Positions 24,998 through 32,241 of a stretch of DNA of 46,391 nucleotides are shown one piece after another. The number at the start of each line of letters is the position of its first letter. Position 1 is the stretch's first letter. The stretch comes from Planctomycetota bacterium. Lineage in GTDB: Bacteria; Planctomycetota; UBA1135; UBA2386. The stretch spans positions 1 through 46,391 of the forward strand of contig JAEUHU010000163.1 in assembly GCA_016793305.1 (NCBI GenBank), written 5' to 3'. The notes under the pieces are model-generated. The model did no database searches. It saw only the letters and a program-made list of their open reading frames with translations, and had not been told where the DNA came from. A program made the translations under genes and the position numbers.

Positions 24998-25073
24998 TGG
25001 TACCTCCGGAAGGGCTCGAACCTTCGACCCGCGGATTAAGAATCCGCTGCTCTACCAGCTGAGCTACGGAGGC
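24998..25073 (-). tRNA. tRNA-Lys (anticodon CTT)
   Basis: Full cloverleaf on the minus strand. Acceptor GCCTCCG pairs with CGGAGGT; D arm GCTC/GAGC; anticodon stem GCGGA/TCCGC with loop TTCTTAA, anticodon CTT at 25038-25040; T arm GAAGG-TTCGAGC-CCTTC. Discriminator A73 (25001) is followed by an encoded CCA (24998-25000). The first acceptor pair is G1-U72, a wobble. Reads AAG codons, the main lysine codon in this GC-rich genome. Confidence 0.95.
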
Positions 25074-25090
25074 GCTGGTTGAGGGCGAGG

Positions 25091-25119
25091 ACAGTAGCGA
25101 GTGTTCCGTTCGTCGGCAA
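25091..25119 (-). promoter_or_regulatory. Promoter of tRNA-Lys
   Basis: On the minus strand TTGCCG (25119-25114), a 17-base spacer and TACTGT (25096-25091). Transcription would start near 25084, about ten bases before the mature 5' end. Matches the housekeeping sigma consensus at four and three of six positions with ideal spacing. Confidence 0.6.
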
Positions 25120-25147
25120 GCTTCGCACGGTGCTTTCTCGTCCGTGC

Positions 25148-25176
25148 TTGACCGTAGCTCGCGCGCGCGGCAGACT
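25148..25176 (+). promoter_or_regulatory. Promoter of tRNA-His
   Basis: TTGACC (25148-25153), a 17-base spacer and CAGACT (25171-25176) on the plus strand, about 40 bases before the tRNA. The -35 matches five of six consensus bases; the -10 is weak. It stands back to back with the tRNA-Lys promoter. Confidence 0.5.
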
Positions 25177-25217
25177 CTTCGCCCCGCTTCGCGTGATCGA
25201 CTGTTCCGCGAACGCAC

Positions 25218-25296
25218 GGTGGCTGTAGCTCAGCTCGGTTAGAGCACCAGGTTGTGGTCCTGGGGGTCGCGGGTTCAAATCCCGTCAGCCACCCCA
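25218..25296 (+). tRNA. tRNA-His (anticodon GTG)
   Basis: Acceptor GTGGCTG (25219-25225) pairs with CAGCCAC (25286-25292). The histidine-specific extra G-1 is encoded at 25218 and pairs with C73 (25293), followed by an encoded CCA (25294-25296). Anticodon stem CCAGG/CCTGG encloses loop TTGTGGT with anticodon GTG. T arm GCGGG-TTCAAAT-CCCGT closes with one wobble pair. Confidence 0.96.
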
Positions 25297-25311
25297 TCCT
25301 TCTCTTCTCGG

Positions 25312-25332
25312 GCACCCCATCTTCATGGGTGC
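25312..25332 (+). terminator. Possible terminator after tRNA-His
   Basis: Stem GCACCC/GGGTGC (25312-25317 with 25327-25332), extended by AT/AT across a one-base bulge and a CTTC loop, 15 bases after the tRNA. The following sequence is only mildly T-rich, so this is tentative. The sigma factor gene begins 120 bases further on. Confidence 0.35.
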
Positions 25333-25452
25333 GGCGTGCTTCTCGGGGCGACCAGGACGCGGGGTTCGCAGAATTCTCGGCCCGCTCGAACGTCGGTCTC
25401 CAGCGCATCGCTGCTGACTCCGTCGCCCAACCGTCGCCCCGGAGCCCCGCGC

Positions 25453-26064
25453 GTGTCCAACGACTTCGAGAGCCGCATGCAAGCCGCCGCGTCGGGGGAC
25501 GCCGCCGCTTACGACGAGCTGTTCGCCAGCAACCTGCCGGCCCTGGTCGCCTACCTGCGCAGCAAGGTCGGCGGGGAACTCGCCGGCCGGGAATCGGTGC
25601 GGGACCTGGCCCAGTCGGTGTGTCGCGAAGTGTTGCGCGATCTCGATCAGCTGCGCTTTCGCGGACCCGAGCAGTTTCGGGCCTATCTCTTCCTCCAGGC
25701 CTCGCGCAAGGTGGTCGATCGCTATCGTTACCACAAGCAGGAGATGCGCGACCCGGCGCGTGTCGAGCCGCTGCCGCACGAGAGCCAGGAGCCCGAGGTG
25801 CTCGGCGTCTACGGCTCGCTGACTCCATCGCGCATCGCTGGTGCCAAGGAGGAACTGACTCGGGTCGAGCAGGCGCTGCAGTTGTTGCCCGAAGCCCAGC
25901 GCGATGCCGTGTTGCTGTCGCGGGTCGCGGGGCTTGGCTATCAGGAGATCGCCCGCCAGAAGGGCATCAGCGAAGCGGCGGTGCGAGGCCTGGTGGCGCG
26001 TGGCCTCGCACGCCTGTCCGGCTTGCTGGGCATCGAGCCAGAGCGGCGCCCCGACGGCGCCTGA
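25453..26064 (+). CDS. ECF-type RNA polymerase sigma factor
   Basis: 203 residues from GTG 25453 (MSNDFESRMQAAASGD); upstream open frame runs through the tRNA and is not coding. Region 2 covers ~8-100: DAAAYDELFASNLPALVAYL, DLAQSVCREVLRDL and the -10 recognition part FRAYLFLQASRKVVDRYRYH. Region 4 covers ~140-195: LLPEAQRDAVLLSRVAGLGYQEIA then ISEAAVRGLVARGLARL, a helix-turn-helix reading the -35. No region 3, as expected for ECF factors. The long linker and sequence style recall planctomycete ECF groups. No anti-sigma gene is adjacent; the convergent neighbour is a pseudo-receiver protein. Regulon unknown. Confidence 0.9.
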   Translation: MSNDFESRMQAAASGDAAAYDELFASNLPALVAYLRSKVGGELAGRESVRDLAQSVCREVLRDLDQLRFRGPEQFRAYLFLQASRKVVDRYRYHKQEMRDPARVEPLPHESQEPEVLGVYGSLTPSRIAGAKEELTRVEQALQLLPEAQRDAVLLSRVAGLGYQEIARQKGISEAAVRGLVARGLARLSGLLGIEPERRPDGA

Positions 26065-26074
26065 CCCACGGCGG

Positions 26075-26458
26075 TCAGCGGCGATCCACGCCGCGGAGAA
26101 AGCGCAGCAGGGCACCTGTTCCGGCCCGCGAGCTCGGGTGGTAGCCACGCAACCTGGCGCTGCGGGCCGGGGCCGGTCGCTCACCGAGCTCAGGGCCGAA
26201 GTTGGCGCAGGCCAGCGCCGGATCGACGGTGCGCAGCGAAGCGAGCACTTGTCGGGCGAGACCCGGACGAACATCGGGGGCGACCAGCAGGCAGTCGTGC
26301 CCACCGGCCCCGAAGAACAGCGTGCGCGCCGCGGCCAGATCGGTGGCGACGTCCACCAGGATGCCGGCCGTGTGCAGTGCCTGGAGCAGGCCCTGCATCG
26401 GCACCGGGTCGGCCAGCAAGGCCAGCACCCCGGGCAGTCTGTCGTTCGGCTCCGTCAC
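26075..26458 (-). CDS. Small receiver-like protein lacking the phospho-acceptor Asp
   Basis: 127 residues from GTG 26458; a TTG at 26494 would add 12 residues. The order of strands and helices follows a response-regulator receiver: LPGVLALLADPVPMQGLLQALHTAG, VDVATDLAAARTLF, HDCLLVAPDVRPGLARQVLASLR, PALACANFG. In a receiver the DLVLLDxxMP strand carries the phosphorylated Asp; here it reads DCLLVAPDVRP, with Ala at that place and an Asp two residues later. The acidic pair at the first strand is also missing. The C-terminus (~95-127) is basic. Ends ten bases from the convergent sigma factor gene. A phosphorylation-independent receiver is an inference; the coding call rests on frame quality and this resemblance. 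Confidence 0.55.
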   Translation of the reverse strand: MTEPNDRLPGVLALLADPVPMQGLLQALHTAGILVDVATDLAAARTLFFGAGGHDCLLVAPDVRPGLARQVLASLRTVDPALACANFGPELGERPAPARSARLRGYHPSSRAGTGALLRFLRGVDRR

Positions 26459-26529
26459 CAAGGCTGTTTCGGCACCCGGGTGTTGCCGGATCAAGCCGGC
26501 TCGTCGGGCCAGTCGATGCAGCCGGTACC

Positions 26530-27576
26530 ATGGCCCGACACCTGTTGCTCACCGTCGCTGTGTTGGTCGGTTCGCTGTTCGCGCAGACCCCGTTGCCCGT
26601 GCCCGGGTCGCACGCGGCACTCGAAGGCAGCAGCAGTACGAACGTGCCGTTCGGGCGCAGCGTGCCGACGCGTGTCCAATACGTCTACGACGGCTCCCTG
26701 TTCGCTGGGCCGGTGACCATCACCGAGGTGGCGTTCCGCCTCGATGGCGCCAGTGGTGCTGCGGCGAAGCTGGTCGACTGCGAGATGTCGATGTCCACTT
26801 CGCCGTTGTCGCTGCTGCAGCTCAGCGTCGACTTCGCATCGAACCGTGGTGCCAATGCGACCGTCGTGCTGGCGCGCCAGCTGCTGACGTTGCCAGCCCA
26901 GGCTTCGGCGGCCGTGCCGAACGCGTTCCTGCCGCCGATCCCGCTGACCACGCCCTTCTCCTACGATCCGGCCCAGGGGCCCCTGGTGCTCGAAGTCGTC
27001 GTGTTCGGCCAGCCGCCTGGCACCTACTCGTTGGACGTCACCTATGTCTGCACGAGCCCGATGGTCGAGTTCGGCAGTTCGGCCTGTATTGGTTCGACCG
27101 GCTCGGCGGTGCGCGTCGAGAGCGTCACGACGCAGGTCATGTGGGGACGACCGTGGATCCTGCGCACGCTCGATGCGCCGCCGAACTCGGTCGCGTTGCT
27201 CGCCTTCGGGACCACGGAGACCGGCATCTGGGACGGCTTCCTGTTGCCCTACGAGATGAGCCCGATCGGCGCCGCCGGCTGCCACCTGCTGATCGACGCG
27301 CCGGCGATCCTCTCGACCTTGTCCGACAGTGGTGGAACGGCGACGTTCCCGCTGGCCCTGCCGAGCGTGCCGGCCCTGCAGGGGCTGTGGATCTACTACC
27401 AGGGTGGTGCGTTGGACTTGCTGGCCAACCCGCTGGGCCTGGTCACCAGCCGGGCGCACCGCGCCCAGGTCTGTGGTTGGGAGCCGGTCGCGCGCGTCTG
27501 GTCGAACGGGATCTCGGCGGCGATCGGCACGCGTGAGATCGGTCTTTCGGCAGTGGTGCAGTTCACCGTGCAGTGA
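26530..27576 (+). CDS. Secreted protein with planctomycete-type C-terminal module
   Basis: 348 residues. MARHLLLTVAVLVGSLFAQ is a signal peptide. The body starts PGSHAALEGSSSTNVPFGRSVPTRVQYVYDGSLF and continues as a beta-rich domain with an ITEVAFRLDG strand; this type of opening I associate with exported proteins of deep-branching planctomycetes. The last ~80 residues (FPLALPSVPALQGLWIYYQGG, then LDLLANPLGLVTSRAHRAQV) match a C-terminal element that recurs in such proteins, usually as LQALVLDPxANPLGLxxSN. Four cysteines. No catalytic motif. Monocistronic, followed by a strong hairpin. Surface or extracellular role inferred. Confidence 0.78.
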   Translation: MARHLLLTVAVLVGSLFAQTPLPVPGSHAALEGSSSTNVPFGRSVPTRVQYVYDGSLFAGPVTITEVAFRLDGASGAAAKLVDCEMSMSTSPLSLLQLSVDFASNRGANATVVLARQLLTLPAQASAAVPNAFLPPIPLTTPFSYDPAQGPLVLEVVVFGQPPGTYSLDVTYVCTSPMVEFGSSACIGSTGSAVRVESVTTQVMWGRPWILRTLDAPPNSVALLAFGTTETGIWDGFLLPYEMSPIGAAGCHLLIDAPAILSTLSDSGGTATFPLALPSVPALQGLWIYYQGGALDLLANPLGLVTSRAHRAQVCGWEPVARVWSNGISAAIGTREIGLSAVVQFTVQ

Positions 27577-27903
27577 CGCGATGGCACCGGCGCTTCGTCG
27601 CGCCGGTCAAGAAGGTCGGCGAGTGCGTCGATCTTGAGCTTGCGCGCGGTGCCTTGTCTGGGGGACGGGGCGCTGCGTTGCGCAGACCGTGCGGGATCAG
27701 GGGGTCTGCGCACCGGGGATCGGCGGGTGGGGGCTCGCTGGTCACCGGGTGGGAACTGCTGGCTGGCCATGGGGGTGGCTGCCGGTGGTCGGGCGCCCGC
27801 GGTGCCACGCAACACCGCGGGGCCGCCTTTTCCTGGGCGGCGAGCCTGGGCGCTGCCGAACTCGGCCTCGACCGGGCCAGGAGCACCTCGTAAACAGCGG
27901 CGC
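27577..27903. other. 327-base intergenic region without a supported gene
   Basis: Open frames exist on both strands but have arginine- and glycine-rich compositions typical of non-coding GC-rich frames, and none has a recognisable motif or start signal. Apart from the hairpin at its left end, only TAAACA seven bases before the next ATG stands out as a possible -10. A small RNA or a decayed gene cannot be excluded. Confidence 0.5.
27586..27607 (+). terminator. Hairpin downstream of the secreted protein gene
   Basis: Perfect 8-bp stem ACCGGCGC/GCGCCGGT with a 6-base loop, starting nine bases after the stop codon. No T-tract follows, so factor-independent termination is doubtful; mRNA 3'-end protection is an alternative. 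Confidence 0.4.
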
Positions 27904-30156
27904 ATGCGCATGTCATGGGCCGGCGTCCTCGCCGTGATGCTGTTCTCGGCTTGTGCCGCGTCGCCCGACCTGCCGCCCGATCGCGTGGATGGCATGCCAT
28001 GGGGCGACTCGCGTCTGGACGAGGCCACGATGCGGGCGCGGCTGCTGATCGATCGCGGGGAGCCTGGCGAGGCGCTGGTGCTGCTCGAGCAGGTGCTCGG
28101 CGAGCTGCCCGAGCATGTCGACGCCCGGCGTCTCCGGCAGGATGTGCTGCGCGACCGCGGCCGGCGTGGCCGGCTCGTTGCGGAGGCAGAACGAGCGGTC
28201 ACGCGGGCTCCGGACGACGCCATCGAGCACTACCTGCGCGGCCGTGTGGTGCTGGATCCGGCGGAGAAGCGCCGGTGCTTCGACCTCTCGGTGGCCCTGG
28301 CGCCGGGATCGGTCTGGCCGTGGCTCGGTCTCGCCCATTCCCTGCGCGACGACGATCCGCAGCGGGCCGTGCGCATCTACGAGCGGTTGTTCCAGGCGAG
28401 CCGCCGCCATCCCCTGGTCGGCATCGCGCTGGCCGCCACGCTGCGGGAACAGCGCCAGTTCGCCGGGGCGCGGCGCGTCTACGGCTGGTTGCGTGACGAT
28501 CCGCGCAGTGCAGCCGTCGCTTCGCTCGGCCTGGCCCAGGTCGCCGCCAGTGAGGATCACCGTGCCGAGGCGTTCGAAGCCCTGCTCGAGTCGCTGCGGC
28601 AGCGGCCGTTCGATGGCGGCGGGAAGGCGTTGGCCCTCGGGCTCCTGGAGGGAGGATCGACCCCTGATCAGATCGCGGCGTTGCTCGACCTGCTGCGCGA
28701 GGACCCCGAACGGTGGCGCGAGTTCGCACGCGGTGACGGCGGCATCGTGCTCTCCCTGCTGCTGCAGCGCAGCGGCCGGCCACTCGGCGCGTTGCAAGCG
28801 CTCCTCTCGTCGCGGTCACGGCCGCCGACTCCCACCGTGCGACGGCTCGAGCGTCGCCTGCTGCTCGCGAACGGTGACGTCGCCGGGTTCGTGCAGAAGC
28901 TCGCCGAGTTCGTGCCACGGCACGTCGTCGACGACGAGCGCAACCAGGTGCGCGGCCGTTGGCTTCGCCTCGTCACCGGGCCTTGGTGTGCGGCCGGCTG
29001 GCAGCCGAACGAGGCGAGTGCCGCCGAGTTGCTCGCGGCGCTGCGCGATGCCGGACTGCTGGTCGAGGCCGAGCTGCTGGCCGAGTGTTGGCACGACCGC
29101 TGGCCAGAGCATCCCGAAGTGCGAGCGCTGGCCGACGAGGTGCGCCGCGAACTCGCGTTCGAGGCAGGCCTGCGCCGACTGCTCTATCGTGGCTACCAGA
29201 CCGACGACACGGCCAGCCTGCAGGTGGTCGTGCAGCGGGTGAGGGAGCTGTCGCTGCGCGTCTTCGGCCGCGACGTGGTCGGCGTGCCGGACACGTTCCA
29301 GGCGCCGCTGGTCGGCGAGATGCTCGATCCGTTCACGGGAGGGCTCGCCGCACACCTCGCGCGCTACAACCGCCACCTGGTGCTCGGCCGACGGGCGGGC
29401 GGCGTCGCCGAGGGCCTGATGGTGACCCGGCTGGCCGTGCAGGAGTTGCCCGAGGCGGAGGGCCTGCACCTCCAGGGGCGCTGCCTCGAGGTCGTCGGCT
29501 GCGACCGTGAGATCGCCTCGCTCGGCGGCGTGCTCGGCGGCGATCTCGCCGGCGTCGCCCTGTTGAACCACTTCCTGATCGACCACGATGCCGTGCGCGA
29601 CTGGGCGCGCACCGTGTTGCTGCGGCGGCAGGTGGCGCGCGAGGACGGTGGGGCGCTGCTGAAGGACCCGCTGCCGGCTTCCCCGGGCGACGATCCGTTG
29701 GACGTCGCCTGGCGGTTGGCGGTGACGGCACCCGTCGACGATCGGGACCTCGACGCGGCGGTGCTCGACATGATCCGGATCCACGAGCGGCAGCATCTGG
29801 TCGACGCCTTCTACTACCTGCCGGTCGAGGCCAACCTCTGGCGCGGGCTCGGCCTCCTGTTCTCGTTCGGGTTCTCGCCGGGGGCGGTCGAAGCCGAGAT
29901 GGAACGGCGTGCCGAGCTGGCAGCCCTGGCGCTGTCGCCGCACACCGAGCTGGTGCTGGCCCATGTCGCCGACTTCCTGGCCGAGCCGGGTGGCCCGGCG
30001 CCGCACCACACCGGGTTCGCGTGGTTGGCCAGGGACGTCGCCACGGCCCTGCAGCGGCGCGGCGTCGCCGCAGCAGCGGCAGTGCCGGCGCGTTGGCACG
30101 AACTGCCGATGGCGACGGTTCGGCAAGCGGCACGCGGCTTGATGGGCCTCGAGTAG
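27904..30156 (+). CDS. Large TPR lipoprotein with an HExxH motif
   Basis: 750 residues. MRMSWAGVLAVMLFSAC is a lipoprotein signal with Cys17 (FSAC lipobox). Residues ~30-430 are a solenoid of TPR-like helix pairs (ARLLIDRGEPGEALVLLEQVLGE, RAVRIYERLFQASRRHPLVGIALA, LLQRSGRPLGALQALL). The C-terminal part (~460-750) is a separate globular domain containing GVPDTFQAPLVGEMLDPFTGG and, near residue 627, IHERQHLVDAFYYLPVEAN, which fits the HExxH zinc-protease pattern, with Glu642 as a possible third ligand. That part resembles no peptidase family I can name, so catalysis is only possible. A second ATG at 27910 would shorten the leader by two residues. Monocistronic or followed loosely by the next gene. 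Confidence 0.78.
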   Translation: MRMSWAGVLAVMLFSACAASPDLPPDRVDGMPWGDSRLDEATMRARLLIDRGEPGEALVLLEQVLGELPEHVDARRLRQDVLRDRGRRGRLVAEAERAVTRAPDDAIEHYLRGRVVLDPAEKRRCFDLSVALAPGSVWPWLGLAHSLRDDDPQRAVRIYERLFQASRRHPLVGIALAATLREQRQFAGARRVYGWLRDDPRSAAVASLGLAQVAASEDHRAEAFEALLESLRQRPFDGGGKALALGLLEGGSTPDQIAALLDLLREDPERWREFARGDGGIVLSLLLQRSGRPLGALQALLSSRSRPPTPTVRRLERRLLLANGDVAGFVQKLAEFVPRHVVDDERNQVRGRWLRLVTGPWCAAGWQPNEASAAELLAALRDAGLLVEAELLAECWHDRWPEHPEVRALADEVRRELAFEAGLRRLLYRGYQTDDTASLQVVVQRVRELSLRVFGRDVVGVPDTFQAPLVGEMLDPFTGGLAAHLARYNRHLVLGRRAGGVAEGLMVTRLAVQELPEAEGLHLQGRCLEVVGCDREIASLGGVLGGDLAGVALLNHFLIDHDAVRDWARTVLLRRQVAREDGGALLKDPLPASPGDDPLDVAWRLAVTAPVDDRDLDAAVLDMIRIHERQHLVDAFYYLPVEANLWRGLGLLFSFGFSPGAVEAEMERRAELAALALSPHTELVLAHVADFLAEPGGPAPHHTGFAWLARDVATALQRRGVAAAAAVPARWHELPMATVRQAARGLMGLE

Positions 30157-30271
30157 CAGCGCCCGACTCGCGATGTGGGGGCCGGCGCGGTATTTGTTCC
30201 CCTTGGCTCGTAGCGCGGCATGCTGCACTGGCTGCACTACGTTCCGCCGTGACCCCCGGCCGATTCGTGAT

Positions 30272-30276
30272 GGAGG
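30272..30276 (+). promoter_or_regulatory. Shine-Dalgarno that fixes the start of the repeat protein
   Basis: GGAGG five bases before ATG 30282. It overlaps the in-frame ATG at 30270, so the downstream ATG is the likely start. One of the few canonical ribosome binding sites in the window. Confidence 0.65.
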
Positions 30277-30281
30277 TTCCG

Positions 30282-31091
30282 ATGCAATCGATCGCCAACC
30301 GTTGGTTCTCCGTGATGCTCGCGGCCGTGTTCGCCCTTGGGAGCGGCATGGCCCAGAAGCCGACCCCGCCAGCACCTCCGGCCCCTGCAAAGGGCCCGGA
30401 CAAGGAGGTGGCGGAGAAGCTCGCCACCCTGAAGGAGGTCGTCGCCGACCGCAAGTTCGCGCGCGACCCGGAAGGGGTGCAGGTGGTCGACTTCCTGTTG
30501 CAGAAGCTGCAGGGCGGCACCCTGGAAGCGAAGGACAAGACGGCGGTCGTGAAGGGCTTCGCCGAGGTGTTCACGGGCGGCAAGGTCCGTCCGCCGGACA
30601 ACTCCGGCCTCTACTACGCCGCCGCGATGGCGCTCGGCTACTGCGGTGCGGACGGGGCCAAGGTGCTGAAGTCGGCCTACGACGACGGTCGCTTCCCCAA
30701 GAAGCCCCTGTGGGTGCCGCTGCGAGAGCAGTTGCTCAAGAATCTCGGCCGCACCAAGGACGAGGCGCACGTGAAGTTCCTGACCAACGAAGCCCGCCGT
30801 CACCCCGAAGCGGCGCTGCAGGCCGCGGCTGGCGAGGCCCTGGGCAACTTCGAGGACAGCAAGGAGCCGATCCGCAAGGAGATCGTCAGTGAGCTGCTGA
30901 TCACCTACGGGGAGCTGAACCAGCTGGCCAACGAAGGGGGCATGAACATCAACTCCCAGAACGCCACCGACCGCCTGGCGACGATCAAGGACAAGTGGAA
31001 CACCACGCTGGCGAAGCTGACCAACCAGAACTTCGACCGGTTCATCGACTGGCAGTCCTGGCACAACAAGCACAAGAACCAGCCTTGGTGA
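30282..31091 (+). CDS. Secreted HEAT-repeat-like protein
   Basis: 269 residues. MQSIANRWFSVMLAAVFALGSGMAQ is a signal peptide, followed by a Pro/Ala spacer (KPTPPAPPAPAKGP). The mature part is alpha-helical with units that look like HEAT/PBS-lyase repeats: YYAAAMALGYCGADGAKVL, LREQLLKNLGRTKDEAHVKFL, PEAALQAAAGEALGNFED. The C-terminal ~60 residues are Asn/Trp-rich (DRFIDWQSWHNKHKNQPW). No catalytic residues suspected; a protein-binding scaffold in the periplasm is the reasonable inference. Preceded by a TACGTT box (30238-30243). Confidence 0.78.
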   Translation: MQSIANRWFSVMLAAVFALGSGMAQKPTPPAPPAPAKGPDKEVAEKLATLKEVVADRKFARDPEGVQVVDFLLQKLQGGTLEAKDKTAVVKGFAEVFTGGKVRPPDNSGLYYAAAMALGYCGADGAKVLKSAYDDGRFPKKPLWVPLREQLLKNLGRTKDEAHVKFLTNEARRHPEAALQAAAGEALGNFEDSKEPIRKEIVSELLITYGELNQLANEGGMNINSQNATDRLATIKDKWNTTLAKLTNQNFDRFIDWQSWHNKHKNQPW

Positions 31092-31152
31092 GTCCGGAAC
31101 CTCGGCAGCGGGCGGGAAGGTCGAGGCCGGTCGGCTCGTCGCAGGCCGCTCC

Positions 31153-32241
31153 ATGAAGAGCTGGTGGCCCATCGTCTGCCTCGCGGCGGCGCTCGTTGCG
31201 ATCGGATTCCTCGCCACCGAGACGCGGCGACTCGCGGAGCTGGTCGGGATCGAGGAGGTGGCGGCCCGTCGCGCCTCGGACGAAGCCGCCGCCGCCGCCG
31301 CGGAACTGGCCCAGCTGCGCGTCGCGAGCCGGCCCGTCGAAGCGCCGGTCGAAGCGCGCAGCTTCGCCGACTTGGCCCTCGAGCTCGCGACCACGCAGCA
31401 ACAGCTCGCGTCCGTGCAGCAGTTGCTCGCCGAGGAGCGTGCGGCTCGCGCTCGCAGCGTCGCCTCGGCACCGCGCGACGGCCCGATGCCCGAAGGGGTG
31501 CGGACCGCGCTGGTCGCGCTCCAGGAAGCGCTGCGTGCCGAGGGCTTCGTGGCGCTGCGCTTCCTGCGCGCGCGAGCGATCGAGGGCCAGGCACTGCACC
31601 TGGTCGACGTGCTGGAGCTGTCTCCAGACCAACTGGTGGTCTCCTTCGTGCACGCCGAGCGCATGACCGTCGAGCTCGACCGGTCGGCTGGCCGGTTGTG
31701 CCTGCGGTTCTTCACCGGCGAACGGATCGTCGGTGGCGAGGCGGTTCGACTGCCGGATGCAGGTTTCTCAATGCAGTTCGACGACGTCGACGGCCAGCGG
31801 TTCGAGCGGGAGTTGCCGTTCCTGGTGCGCGCCGAGGGGACCTATCCGGTCGAGGTGCCGCGGGAGGTCCAGGAGCCCGGCCTCGACCCCGCCACGCGGG
31901 CGCAGTGGCTCGATCGGGTCGATGCCTTGCTGGGGCGGAGCGGCACTGCGGCGAAGTGGCGGATGACGCGCTTTCGCACCCTGCGCGACGGCTGGTTCCT
32001 CGACTGTGACCTGATCGCCACCGACTCCGCGAGCCACGTCGTCGGCGGGGCGCACTGTGCGCGCGCCGCCATCGAGGTCGATCCTGGCACGGGCGTCGTC
32101 TCGCTGCGGATGATCGATGGCGTCTTGCACCAAGGTGGCTCGGAGTCGAGCATCGTCGGCGAGGGTTACCGCATGTTGCTCCCCGATGTGACGCAGAAAC
32201 AGGCGAACGACTCCATGCAGGGCATGGTGGTGATCCGGTGA
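31153..32241 (+). CDS. Membrane-anchored coiled-coil protein, unknown function
   Basis: 362 residues. One N-terminal membrane segment (SWWPIVCLAAALVAIGFLA) without a cleavage site, then an Ala/Glu-rich coiled coil (~25-100: RRLAELVGIEEVAARRASDE, ELATTQQQLASVQQLLAEER). The remaining ~250 residues form a beta-rich domain (LHLVDVLELSPDQLVVSFVH, GRLCLRFFTGERIVGGEAV, DGWFLDCDLIATD). Type II membrane topology, domain outside the cytoplasm. I do not recognise the family. Its stop overlaps the GTG of ispA (GTGA), which makes it the first visible gene of the isoprenoid/thiamine operon; a role there is not evident. Confidence 0.75.
   Translation: MKSWWPIVCLAAALVAIGFLATETRRLAELVGIEEVAARRASDEAAAAAAELAQLRVASRPVEAPVEARSFADLALELATTQQQLASVQQLLAEERAARARSVASAPRDGPMPEGVRTALVALQEALRAEGFVALRFLRARAIEGQALHLVDVLELSPDQLVVSFVHAERMTVELDRSAGRLCLRFFTGERIVGGEAVRLPDAGFSMQFDDVDGQRFERELPFLVRAEGTYPVEVPREVQEPGLDPATRAQWLDRVDALLGRSGTAAKWRMTRFRTLRDGWFLDCDLIATDSASHVVGGAHCARAAIEVDPGTGVVSLRMIDGVLHQGGSESSIVGEGYRMLLPDVTQKQANDSMQGMVVIR

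Noticed and set aside
25252..25452. Longer N-terminus for the ECF sigma factor starting within tRNA-His
   Set aside because: The extension reads through the tRNA and a hairpin with Ser/Arg/Pro-rich sequence. The GTG at 25453 gives a normal ECF length.
27573..27893. 106-codon frame in the gap after the secreted protein gene
   Set aside because: Gly/Arg/Ala-rich, no motif, no ribosome binding site, and overlaps the stop of the preceding gene without a coupled start.
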